This document shows, one piece after another, positions 1 to 6,161 of a stretch of DNA of 8,624 nucleotides (positions within the stretch are counted from its first letter, which is position 1; each line of letters opens with the position of its first letter). Below the pieces are notes generated by a model, which worked only from the letters and a program-made list of their open reading frames with translations, was not told the DNA's origin and made no database searches. This DNA is from Bacilli bacterium (GTDB lineage Bacteria; Bacillota_I; Bacilli_A; RF39; UBA660), in contig JAFUFG010000005.1 of assembly GCA_017470045.1 (NCBI GenBank), positions 1 to 8,624 on the forward strand. The letters run 5' to 3'. Position numbers and translations under genes: made by a program.

Positions 1-351
1 GGAATTGAGTATTCTACTCATATTCAAGATATTGGTTGGGAAGATCAAGTTGCTGGTCGTGGATGGAGAAAGAATGGTGAAATGTCAGGTACTTCTCATG
101 AATCCAAACGATTAGAAGCCATCAAGATTCGTTTAACTGGTCCAGTTGCTAATTCTTATGATGTTTACTATAGAGTTCACGCTCAAGAATTTGGCTGGAT
201 GGGCTGGGCTAAGAATGGAGAAGCAGCAGGTACTGCTCATTACTCTTATCGATTAGAGGCAATTGAAGTTGTATTGGTTCCAAAAGGAGAAAATCCTCCT
301 GCTAGAGATGATATTCGAACTGCAGCTGCATTTGTTGATAAAAGAGCTTAA
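1..351 (+). CDS. C-terminal part of a ChW-repeat surface protein (5' end outside window)
   Basis: The reading frame is open from base 1 and ends with TAA at 349-351, so this is the 3' end of a longer gene and the ATG at 82 is only an internal methionine. The 116 visible residues hold two ChW repeats (clostridial hydrophobic repeats with a conserved Gly-Trp). The first runs from YSTHIQDIGW to SKRLEAIKIRL, the second from YDVYYRVHAQ to YRLEAIEVVLV. A KGENPP-RDD-RT-F-DK tail follows. By hand count, the last 64 residues match the C-terminus of the downstream 1573-residue protein at 51 positions, so the two are paralogues. ChW repeats are known from secreted Clostridium proteins and are thought to act in surface attachment or binding; that role is inferred here. 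No LPXTG or membrane anchor follows. The N-terminal domains are unknown. By analogy with the neighbour they may include a signal peptide and an enzyme domain, but this cannot be seen. Confidence 0.9.
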   Translation, partial: GIEYSTHIQDIGWEDQVAGRGWRKNGEMSGTSHESKRLEAIKIRLTGPVANSYDVYYRVHAQEFGWMGWAKNGEAAGTAHYSYRLEAIEVVLVPKGENPPARDDIRTAAAFVDKRA

Positions 352-376
352 AAGTAGAGAAAACTCTACTTTTTTT
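350..376 (+). terminator. Rho-independent terminator of the upstream ChW gene
   Basis: The stem AAGTAGAG (352-359) pairs with CTCTACTT (364-371) around an AAAA loop, followed by a T run to 376. The A's of the TAA stop extend the stem against the T run. Its outer half matches the terminator of the next gene. Confidence 0.9.
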
Positions 377-392
377 GTCGCTTTTGAAACGA

Positions 393-441
393 TTTACAAA
401 TAATTTGTTTTGTAGTATAATATGTTTGATTTGTAGGGGTG
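393..441 (+). promoter_or_regulatory. Sigma-A-type promoter and ribosome binding site of the 1573-aa gene
   Basis: TTTACA (393-398, five of six to consensus) lies exactly 17 bp from a perfect TATAAT (416-421). AGGGGTG (435-441) is a Shine-Dalgarno site 7 nt before the ATG at 449. The predicted leader is only about 20 nt, which leaves no room for a riboswitch. The gene is probably transcribed alone, between the terminators at 350-376 and 5169-5195. Confidence 0.8.
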
Positions 442-448
442 TTTTTTT

Positions 449-514
449 ATGAAAAAATATTATTTATTTATCCTTTTATTTTTATTCTTATTTCTTCCAG
501 TAGGAGTAGATGCT
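449..514 (+). other. Signal peptide of the 1573-aa protein
   Basis: Residues 1-22 show two lysines at 2-3, a hydrophobic core of Leu, Phe and Ile (6-16), Pro17 and a V-D-A site at 20-22 that fits signal peptidase I. There is no lipobox cysteine, so the protein should be released or wall-bound rather than lipidated. Confidence 0.85.
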
Positions 515-3500
515 AGAAGAGAAATGTCTGAGATAAAAAATGATTATCGTGAAGGAGATCATTTTTCTGAACACTATTACTATACTGCTTGGAATTGTAC
601 CGATAGTGGTTGTAAAGGTGTAGGTACTAATGCTTACGATTGTGCTGGGTTTGTTGCTCGTGTTTATCGTGATTATTTTGGTGTAGACTCTTCATGGGGT
701 ACTCAAGTTACGGATGTTAATGGTATCTATAATCTTGCCCCTGGAGATATTGTTCGTTTTGATGAGCCTAAAAAAGGTGCTAACACAGAGGTAGGACATA
801 GTGTCTTTGTTTTGGGTAAAAATGGTAGTACCATTACAGTAGCGGAAGCAAATGTTGGTGCCAATCATTCTATTCGTTGGAGTAGTACTTATAATGTAGA
901 GCGCTTCCGTATTGGTTTTGATCACATTACAAAAGCTTGGTTTCCTTATGGAAATCCTAAAAAGGCTCCTGCTATTAATAAAACTTCTAATGTTACTGCT
1001 TCTTTTAATTCGAATACAAAGAAGATTACTGCGAATTGGGATTATGTAAGTCCTGCAAGTGATTATCGTGTTAAAGTTTATGAAAAGGCAAAAGCAGATA
1101 AAAATAATTTTACAAGTCCGGTATATAACAAAATAGTAGGTACTAGTACTGCAAATACTCATTACTTTGATTTTAAAACTCCTGGAGAATATGCTATTGG
1201 AGTTACTACAATCTTAGATGATTATTCTTCCAAAGAAGCTGGTTATGCTTACGTTAGTATTGTAGCTCCTACTAGTGTTTCTATTGATAATTTAAAAGAT
1301 TCGGTTATTTATGTTGGAGAACAATATCGTATTAATACAACGATTCTTCCGGAAAATGCTAATATTAATCGTTCATTAACTTATGAAAGTTCAAATCCTG
1401 ATGTTTTAAAAATATCTGGAACTTATGTTAGTGCAGTAGGAGAAGGTACTGCAACTTTAACGGTTACTACAGAAAATGGTAAGAAAGCATCTGTTACTCT
1501 TACGGTTAAGAAACTTATTCCTGTAGAATCTGTTACGATGAGTGAGACAAATAAAGAAGTATGGACTGGTAATACCTTCCAATTAAAAGCAACTATTAAT
1601 CCAAGTAATGCGAATGATCAAGAGATTCGTTGGTCTAGTAGTAATACGAAAGTTGCTACCGTAGATAATAATGGTAAAGTTACTGCTATTTCTCGTGGTA
1701 CTGCATTTATTTATGCTACAGTTGGAGGAAAGAGTGGTTCTTGTACGGTTCTTGTTCGTACCACTGGCCTTGCTTTAGACTTTAGTCAAGAAGTTTATGT
1801 TACTACGGCTAGTAACTATTATTTGAAAAGCAATTTAAGTACGAATGATGGTTCTAGTATTGATTGGAATAAAGTTACTTTTTTCGTAGATGGAAAAGAA
1901 GGTACTTATAATCTTACTTCGAATTATATTGATTTTACTTCTAACTATGTTGGTGAAGTATATACTTTATATGCTACTTATTATGGTGTAACCTCTTCTA
2001 TGAAGATTAAACCAGTTACTGCTTATAGTGCTTCTAGTTTTGATTTATTATCTTCTGCTGGTACGGAATTTACTCTTCTTAAAAATAAAAAGTCTGTTAC
2101 GGATCTATACTTTGAACAAAAGGCAAATTATTATCCTAAAACTCATCTTTATGTTAATAAGATGGATTTTGATATTCTTTATGATCCAAATGTTGTTGCC
2201 ATTTATGATTTAACGACAGAATATAATGAAGTTAATTTATATGATGATGGCAAGGGTAAGATTCATGTTTCTATTGATATGGGTGATGATGTATTCGTAT
2301 TAGATCAAAAGAATATTATTCATATTACTTTTATTGGTGCGAAGGATGAAGATGCGGAGAGTGAAGTTACTTTTGCAAATGTAAAAACTCGTGTTGCAAC
2401 AAAGAACTATAGTTTTTCTACTTATGATATTGATACAAAGTTAACAATGCATGCGAAAAAGTATCTTCCATTAAGAAATGCTGCGATTGGAAATTCTATT
2501 TCGAAAATGGAAATTCGTACGACTCATCAATTAGAGGCTATTCCTGTTCCTAATAATACAACGGATTACTATAATACTAGTTGGGTTAGTAGTAATCCAA
2601 ATGTAGTTGAGGTAGACTCAACTGGATTACTTACTGCAAAGAGTGTTGGTACTGCTACTATCACGATGTATATGAATTCTTATAGTAAACGTATTTCTGT
2701 TACTGTTGAAGATAATACGGTTTATATTACCAATTTAACTTGGGATCGTGATTTTTCAAAATTATATAATGGAAGATCTTATTATATTGTTCCTACTTTA
2801 ACACCTTCTAATCAAACAGAAGCTAGTTCTGTTACTTTAACTAGTAGTAATTCTAATATTGTTTCTGTTTATAATGGTGCTGGATATAATTACTTAACTA
2901 CCAAAGGGGAAGGTACTGCAACAATTACTGCTACAGCAGGTACTTATCAAAAGACTTATACTGTTACCGTATTACCTAAATATGTTGCTGTTACAAATGT
3001 TTCTGTTAGTTTAAATACGGATTCTGTTGTTGTTGGTAAAATGGCAAAAGCTACTGCTGTTGTTACTCCTACTAATGCAAGTGAGCCTAATATTACATGG
3101 AGTTCTAATAATACGAATGTATGTAGTATCGATAGTAATGGTTCTATTACTGCGAAAAGTGTTGGTACTTGTACTATTACTGGTAGAAGTAATAATTCTT
3201 ATAGTGATAGTAAGAAGTTAACGGTAGTTAGTGATATTACTTCTGTTTCTTTGGATAAGAGTGAATTTAAAATTATTAAGGGAACTACGGATAATAAGTT
3301 AACTGCTACTATTTATCCAAGTAATAGTATCGATAAAAATATAAAATGGACTAGTAGTAATACTAATGTTGTAAAAGTAGATCAAACAGGAAAACTTACT
3401 ATTATGGGAATTGGTAATGCTACTATTACTGTTACTGGTGGCAATAATAAGAGTGCTACTTCTAATGTAGTGGTTGTTGCTTCTACTATGAAATTAACTC

Positions 3501-5170
3501 CTAATACTTTAACTTTATATGTAGGAGATAGTTCTACGATTACTGGAACGGTTACTCCTGATTATGCTGATAAATCTATTACTTGGTCTACTACTGATTC
3601 CAATATTGCAAAAGTATCGAATGGAAAAGTTACTGCTGTTGGTGTTGGGGCTTGTTCTATCAGTGCTACGAATAAATATGGTGTCAAGGCAACTGCTCTG
3701 GTTACAGTAAAAGCAAAGCAAACAATTCCTGTTTCTAGTGTTAGCCTTGATAAAACAAATTTAAGTTTAAGTGTTGATGATAAAGCAACATTAAATGCAT
3801 CTATTTTACCTAACAATGCAACAAGTAAAACAGTTACTTGGACAAGTAGTAATTCTTCTGTTGCAAAGGTAAGTAATGGTGTTGTTACTGCAGTTGCTCC
3901 TGGATATGCAACGATTACTGTTAAATCAAATAATGGTAAGACTGCTACTTGTGGAGTTAGTGTTGTTGCAAAAAGAGTTAATGTTAGTTCTATTTCTTTA
4001 AATAAAACAGATGTTACGTTAAAAGTAGGCAATAGTGATACGATTACAGCTACGATTAATCCAAGTAATGCAACAAATCGAAATATTGTATGGAGTAGTA
4101 GCAATAACAATATTGTTTCTGTTACAAATGGTAAAATTACTGCTAAGTCTATTGGTAAAGCTACCGTTACAGCTATGATTGGGGATGTTCGTAGTATATG
4201 TAATGTTACTGTTATTGCTAGTGATAGTGCTTCTGTTTATTACCATACTCATGTTGAGAGTATTGGAGATCAAGCTTATGTTTCAAATGGAAATATGGCT
4301 GGTACTGCACATCAAAGTAAGCGACTTGAAGCAATTCGAATTTATCTTGCAAATACTGGTTACACCGGTAGTATTGAATATCGTACTCATGTCCAAGATT
4401 ATGGTTGGATGGATTATGTAAGAGATGGTGAAATGTCTGGTACTGCTCATCAATCTAAGAGATTAGAAGCAATTCAAATTCGATTAACTGGTGAAGTAGC
4501 AGAGCATTATGATATTTATTACCGAGTTCATGCACAAAACTTTGGTTGGATGAACTGGGCTAAGAATGATGAAATGTCTGGTACTGCTAGTTATAGTTAT
4601 CGATTAGAAGCAATTGAAATTGTTTTAGTTTCAAAAGGCGAAAATCCTCCAATGGAAGGTCGTGAATTTAAGACTACTAAGTCTTTTGCTAAGAAAACTG
4701 TTGGATATTCTACTCATATCCAAGATTATGGATGGCAAGAGTGGAGATATGATGGTAAAATGGCTGGTACTAGTCATGAGTCTAAGCGATTAGAAGCAAT
4801 TTCTATTAAACTTCATAATCCTACTTATTCTGGTTCTATTCAATATCGAACTCATATTCAAGATATTGGATGGGAAAAAGACTGGAAAGTAGATGGACAA
4901 GATTCTGGCACTCATGGTCAAAGCAAACGTTTGGAAGCGATTCAAATTCAATTAACCGGAGAAATGGCTGAACACTATGATGTTTATTATCGTGTTCACG
5001 CTCAAAACTTTGGTTGGATGGGTTGGGCTAAGAATGGTGAGATGGCAGGTACTGCTCATTATGCTTACCGATTAGAAGGTATTGAGATTGTTGTTGTTCC
5101 AAAAGGAGAGAATCCTCCAAGTAGAGATGATACTCGTACTAACCAACCTTTCATTGATAAAAATGCATAA
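449..5170 (+). CDS. Secreted CHAP/NlpC-like hydrolase with Big_2 array and six ChW repeats
   Basis: This is a 1573-residue secreted, probably cell-wall-associated protein. Residues 1-22 form a signal peptide (MKKYY, a Leu/Phe core, VDA before the likely cleavage). Residues about 30-165 resemble a CHAP or NlpC/P60 papain-like peptidoglycan hydrolase. Cys65 sits in DCAGFV, His117 in GHSVFVLG, and E133-A-N135 gives the Glu-x-Asn spacing seen in CHAP enzymes. Cys50 and Cys55 may form a disulfide. A Fn3-like segment follows (173-270), then Big_2 domains at about 275-356 and 358-437, a divergent stretch (441-527), a possible cohesin-like fold (540-668), and about seven more Big_2 units (672-1258; the second, 757-845, is divergent). 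Six ChW repeats fill 1263-1550, ending in a KGENPP tail. There is no LPXTG, SLH or C-terminal membrane segment, so ChW and Big_2 modules are the likely surface-holding parts. It may be a peptidoglycan endopeptidase or amidase (autolysin) or a hydrolase-adhesin hybrid. The exact bond cleaved cannot be told. The start is fixed by AGGGGTG 7 nt upstream and by the signal peptide beginning at once. Confidence 0.9.
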   Translation: MKKYYLFILLFLFLFLPVGVDARREMSEIKNDYREGDHFSEHYYYTAWNCTDSGCKGVGTNAYDCAGFVARVYRDYFGVDSSWGTQVTDVNGIYNLAPGDIVRFDEPKKGANTEVGHSVFVLGKNGSTITVAEANVGANHSIRWSSTYNVERFRIGFDHITKAWFPYGNPKKAPAINKTSNVTASFNSNTKKITANWDYVSPASDYRVKVYEKAKADKNNFTSPVYNKIVGTSTANTHYFDFKTPGEYAIGVTTILDDYSSKEAGYAYVSIVAPTSVSIDNLKDSVIYVGEQYRINTTILPENANINRSLTYESSNPDVLKISGTYVSAVGEGTATLTVTTENGKKASVTLTVKKLIPVESVTMSETNKEVWTGNTFQLKATINPSNANDQEIRWSSSNTKVATVDNNGKVTAISRGTAFIYATVGGKSGSCTVLVRTTGLALDFSQEVYVTTASNYYLKSNLSTNDGSSIDWNKVTFFVDGKEGTYNLTSNYIDFTSNYVGEVYTLYATYYGVTSSMKIKPVTAYSASSFDLLSSAGTEFTLLKNKKSVTDLYFEQKANYYPKTHLYVNKMDFDILYDPNVVAIYDLTTEYNEVNLYDDGKGKIHVSIDMGDDVFVLDQKNIIHITFIGAKDEDAESEVTFANVKTRVATKNYSFSTYDIDTKLTMHAKKYLPLRNAAIGNSISKMEIRTTHQLEAIPVPNNTTDYYNTSWVSSNPNVVEVDSTGLLTAKSVGTATITMYMNSYSKRISVTVEDNTVYITNLTWDRDFSKLYNGRSYYIVPTLTPSNQTEASSVTLTSSNSNIVSVYNGAGYNYLTTKGEGTATITATAGTYQKTYTVTVLPKYVAVTNVSVSLNTDSVVVGKMAKATAVVTPTNASEPNITWSSNNTNVCSIDSNGSITAKSVGTCTITGRSNNSYSDSKKLTVVSDITSVSLDKSEFKIIKGTTDNKLTATIYPSNSIDKNIKWTSSNTNVVKVDQTGKLTIMGIGNATITVTGGNNKSATSNVVVVASTMKLTPNTLTLYVGDSSTITGTVTPDYADKSITWSTTDSNIAKVSNGKVTAVGVGACSISATNKYGVKATALVTVKAKQTIPVSSVSLDKTNLSLSVDDKATLNASILPNNATSKTVTWTSSNSSVAKVSNGVVTAVAPGYATITVKSNNGKTATCGVSVVAKRVNVSSISLNKTDVTLKVGNSDTITATINPSNATNRNIVWSSSNNNIVSVTNGKITAKSIGKATVTAMIGDVRSICNVTVIASDSASVYYHTHVESIGDQAYVSNGNMAGTAHQSKRLEAIRIYLANTGYTGSIEYRTHVQDYGWMDYVRDGEMSGTAHQSKRLEAIQIRLTGEVAEHYDIYYRVHAQNFGWMNWAKNDEMSGTASYSYRLEAIEIVLVSKGENPPMEGREFKTTKSFAKKTVGYSTHIQDYGWQEWRYDGKMAGTSHESKRLEAISIKLHNPTYSGSIQYRTHIQDIGWEKDWKVDGQDSGTHGQSKRLEAIQIQLTGEMAEHYDVYYRVHAQNFGWMGWAKNGEMAGTAHYAYRLEGIEIVVVPKGENPPSRDDTRTNQPFIDKNA
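536..943 (+). other. CHAP/NlpC-P60-like cysteine hydrolase domain
   Basis: Residues about 30-165 of the 1573-aa protein. The catalytic Cys65 (codon 641-643) follows NAYD and begins an amphipathic helix (GFVARVYRDYFG). NLAPGDIVRF is the usual short motif between Cys and His. His117 (797-799) lies in EVGHSVFVLG, and Glu133 and Asn135 are candidates for the third polar residue. The E-x-N spacing fits CHAP better than classical NlpC/P60, but I cannot separate the two by eye. Confidence 0.8.
1271..1759 (+). repeat. First pair of Big_2 (bacterial Ig-like group 2) domains
   Basis: Residues 275-356 and 358-437. Each has the Big_2 signature: a V-S-V/V-T-M opening strand, a turn with P-N-A (ILPENAN, INPSNAN), Y-x-S-S-N-P or W-S-S-S-N-T, a V-D-N-N-G-K-V-T-A type strand, G-T-A, then a closing T-V-x-V strand. 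They sit between the Fn3-like segment and the divergent region. Confidence 0.85.
2066..2452 (+). other. Possible cohesin-like beta-sandwich domain
   Basis: Residues about 540-668. MDFDILYDPNVVAIYDL (572-588) and, later, IIHITFIGAKDEDAESEVTF resemble cohesin/CBM-type beta-sandwich domains. There the pattern is a hydrophobic strand, Y-D-P, V-V, and a later I-x-F strand. No dockerin was found in the window. The call rests on pattern only and the domain could be another beta-sandwich. Confidence 0.4.
2984..4222 (+). repeat. Tandem array of five regular Big_2 domains
   Basis: Five units of about 79-84 residues run head to tail: 846-929, 930-1012, 1013-1091, 1092-1175 and 1176-1258. Each carries V-S-L-(D/N)-K-(S/T) or an equivalent, P-x-N/Y-A or P-S-N, W-(S/T)-S-(S/N)-N or W-S-T-T-D, a V-x-N-G-x-(I/V)-T-A or similar strand, G-x-(A/C), and a final V-x-V. 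Two more divergent copies precede them (672-756 and 757-845). Units 8 and 9 share a cysteine in the last strand (TCGVSV, ICNVTV). Such arrays act as stalks or spacers in surface proteins; that role is inferred here. Confidence 0.9.
4235..5098 (+). repeat. Six ChW repeats arranged as two A-B-C triads
   Basis: Residues 1263-1550. The repeats carry the ChW hallmarks: Y-x-x-H-x-Q-x-x-G-W, then G-x-x-S/A-G-T, then K-R-L-E-A-I-x-I-x-L. The A type begins YHTH or YSTH, B begins YRTH, and C begins YRVHAQNFGW and swaps S-K-R for (Y/A)-Y-R. Equivalent residues of the triads are 155-156 residues apart (H1268 and H1423; Y1354 and Y1510). A1 is the most eroded, reading IGDQAYV where the others have G-W. 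Confidence 0.9.
4631..4699 (+). repeat. Internal relic of a C-terminal tail between the ChW triads
   Basis: Residues 1395-1417 begin SKGENPP and end with a K-T-x-x-x-F-A-K-K pattern. This parallels the true C-terminal tail (1551-1573: PKGENPP, R-T-x-x-x-F-I-D-K) and the tail of the upstream paralogue. One residue of gap is needed to align them. It looks like an old C-terminus now followed by a second triad. Confidence 0.7.
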
Positions 5171-5195
5171 AAGTAGTCCATTGACTACTTTTTTT
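5169..5195 (+). terminator. Rho-independent terminator of the 1573-aa gene
   Basis: A stem made of 5169-5178 (ending AAGTAGTC) pairs with 5183-5192 (GACTACTT and on) around a CATT loop, with T's to 5195. It starts in the A's of the stop codon and repeats the AAGTAG/CTACTTTTTTTGT outer half of the terminator at 350-376. Confidence 0.9.
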
Positions 5196-5220
5196 GTTTG
5201 TGTTAGGATAGTTTTAATTT

Positions 5221-5227
5221 GGGAGTG
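5221..5227 (+). promoter_or_regulatory. Ribosome binding site that decides the HTH gene start
   Basis: GGGAGTG ends 6 nt before the ATG at 5234. A TTG at 5219 and a GTG at 5225 are in frame but overlap this site, so they are poor starts. I see no convincing promoter between the terminator ending at 5195 and this site. Confidence 0.65.
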
Positions 5228-5233
5228 ATACGG

Positions 5234-5566
5234 ATGGTTAGTAATGCACAAAAAAGGGAAATGTTAGAAAAATTATCAACGATTTTAAGAGAGATGCAAA
5301 CTTGTACGAATATTCCAGAAATTAGTGAAAAAACTGGTATTCCTACTTCTACGATACAACGTTATTTGAATCGTCCGGATTATTTTATGGAACTTAGTGA
5401 TGCTGGACTATTAAGTCGTGAAAATGTACCAAAAGCTTTAGAGTTTACTAGAGATTGGTTAACAACTGCAAAACAAAACGGATTACAGAAGGGTGGACAA
5501 ACTTCTCAAGAAAAACATGGTTTTTCAAAAGGAGAAGGTGGACATTTTAAAGGTTCTGGTAGATAA
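5234..5566 (+). CDS. Small helix-turn-helix protein with Gly/Lys/His-rich tail
   Basis: This 110-residue protein has a probable DNA-binding helix-turn-helix at about residues 25-47 (IPEISEKTGIPTSTIQRYLNR), preceded by a charged helix (AQKREMLEKLSTILREM). A short helical region follows (about 50-80), then a disordered tail (82-110) rich in Gly, Lys, Ser and His (KGGQ, FSKGEGGHFKGSGR). The size and N-terminal HTH recall small sporulation regulators such as SpoIIID, but I see no clear match and do not assign it there. It is probably cytoplasmic and may regulate transcription or bind nucleic acid. It follows a terminator by under 40 bp, so either a promoter that I cannot recognise lies there or read-through supplies the transcript. 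It converges on hpt. The ATG at 5234 is chosen over TTG 5219 because of the Shine-Dalgarno site. Confidence 0.8.
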   Translation: MVSNAQKREMLEKLSTILREMQTCTNIPEISEKTGIPTSTIQRYLNRPDYFMELSDAGLLSRENVPKALEFTRDWLTTAKQNGLQKGGQTSQEKHGFSKGEGGHFKGSGR

Positions 5567-5598
5567 AAAAGAAGATTATTTTTTAATCTTCTTTTTTT
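5565..5598. terminator. Bidirectional terminator shared by the HTH gene and hpt
   Basis: GAAGATTA (5571-5578) pairs with TAATCTTC (5584-5591) over a T5 loop. An A run (5565-5570) lies on one side and a T run (5592-5598) on the other, so it can end transcription on both strands. The TAA of the plus gene (5564-5566) and the TAA of hpt (complement of 5576-5578) both fall in or beside it. Confidence 0.9.
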
Positions 5599-6121
5599 GT
5601 TCTATATAACAGATATTAGGTAAATTACGATAATTATTATCAATGTCAAATCCATGACCAATAATGAATTTATCTTCAATGGTAAAGCCATTATAATCGA
5701 TTGGTAAATCTGTTTCTCTTCGAGCTGGTTTATTGACTAATGTACAGATTTTTAAACTATTTGGTTCTTTTTCTAATAGGTAATCTCTTAAATAACTTAG
5801 GGTTCTTCCTGTATCAATAATGTCTTCTACAATTAATACATCTTTTCCTTTGATGGATTCGGTTAAATCTTTATTAATTTTAATGGTTCCAGTACTTTCT
5901 GTTCCTTCATAAGAAGATATTTCAATAAAGTTAAATCTTGTATTTTCTGTTATTTGCATACATAATTCTACAGTGAAGATTGCTGCTCCACGTAAAACAC
6001 AGATTACTTCGATATCTTTTCCTTTGTAATCGTTACTGATTCCTTCTGCAAGTTCTGATATTCTTTTTTGAACCTCGTCATTTTTGATAAGAACTTTTAT
6101 TTGATCTTTGCTAATTTCCAT
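5576..6121 (-). CDS. hpt: Hypoxanthine (guanine) phosphoribosyltransferase
   Basis: This purine-salvage enzyme joins hypoxanthine or guanine to PRPP to form IMP or GMP in the cytoplasm. The 181-residue length is normal for bacterial HPRT. The PRPP-binding signature VLIVEDIIDTGRTL spans 95-108, with the acidic pair E99-D100 and the likely catalytic base D103. CVLRGA (41-46) forms the pyrophosphate loop, SSYEGT (69-74) the flexible lid, LVNKP (128-132) carries the purine-contacting lysine, and FIIGHGFDIDNNYRNLP (152-168) is the C-terminal signature. There the usual G-Y-G-(L/F)-D reads G-H-G-F-D. The start at 6121 is set by GGAGGG 4 nt upstream. An in-frame ATG eight codons earlier (6145) lies in the promoter region and has no good site. 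hpt is often next to tilS and ftsH in Firmicutes; here it stands alone, divergent from the lipid-kinase operon and convergent with the HTH gene. Confidence 0.95.
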   Translation of the reverse strand: MEISKDQIKVLIKNDEVQKRISELAEGISNDYKGKDIEVICVLRGAAIFTVELCMQITENTRFNFIEISSYEGTESTGTIKINKDLTESIKGKDVLIVEDIIDTGRTLSYLRDYLLEKEPNSLKICTLVNKPARRETDLPIDYNGFTIEDKFIIGHGFDIDNNYRNLPNICYIEQKKKIKK

Positions 6122-6125
6122 TTTT

Positions 6126-6131
6126 CCCTCC
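6126..6131 (-). promoter_or_regulatory. Ribosome binding site that decides the hpt start
   Basis: On the minus strand GGAGGG is followed by AAAA and then the ATG (6121-6119). This favours the 181-residue form over the longer one starting at 6145. Confidence 0.85.
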
Positions 6132-6132
6132 A

Positions 6133-6161
6133 TTGATACAAACATTATAGTATAATATGAT
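6133..6161 (+). promoter_or_regulatory. Putative promoter of the lipid kinase operon
   Basis: TTGATA (6133-6138) and TATGAT (6156-6161) are each five of six to consensus and are 17 bp apart. Two perfect TATAAT words at 6151-6156 and 6161-6166 lie at poorer spacing. The AAGGTGAG ribosome site (6177-6184) comes just before the ATG at 6188. Confidence 0.55.

Noticed and set aside
82..351. ATG at 82 as the start of a small independent gene
   Set aside because: The same frame is open to base 1 and encodes a ChW repeat across this ATG. It is an internal Met with no ribosome site.
692..1162. 156-codon open frame on the minus strand over the hydrolase domain
   Set aside because: The opposite strand encodes a signal peptide and conserved catalytic motifs. 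This frame gives an Ile/Ser/Arg-rich product with no recognisable pattern.
3562..4110. 182-codon open frame on the minus strand
   Set aside because: It is the antisense of the Big_2 array. Its Leu/Val/Thr-rich product follows from the Ser/Thr/Asn-rich codons of the true gene, and it has no ribosome site.
1443..5060. Recurring word GGTACTGC (at least eight times here, also near 229) as a regulatory or recombination site
   Set aside because: It encodes Gly-Thr-Ala at equivalent positions in Big_2 and ChW repeats and stays in frame, so shared protein motif and codon choice explain it.
5099..5170. Sortase or membrane anchor at the C-terminus of the 1573-aa protein
   Set aside because: There is no LPXTG-like motif, hydrophobic helix or basic end. 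The tail is a polar KGENPP-type segment.
5219..5233. TTG at 5219 as the start of the HTH gene
   Set aside because: It overlaps the GGGAGTG ribosome site that is well placed for the ATG at 5234.
6122..6145. Eight-residue N-terminal extension of hpt
   Set aside because: It would lie across the GGAGGG site and the likely transcription start. The short form has normal HPRT length.
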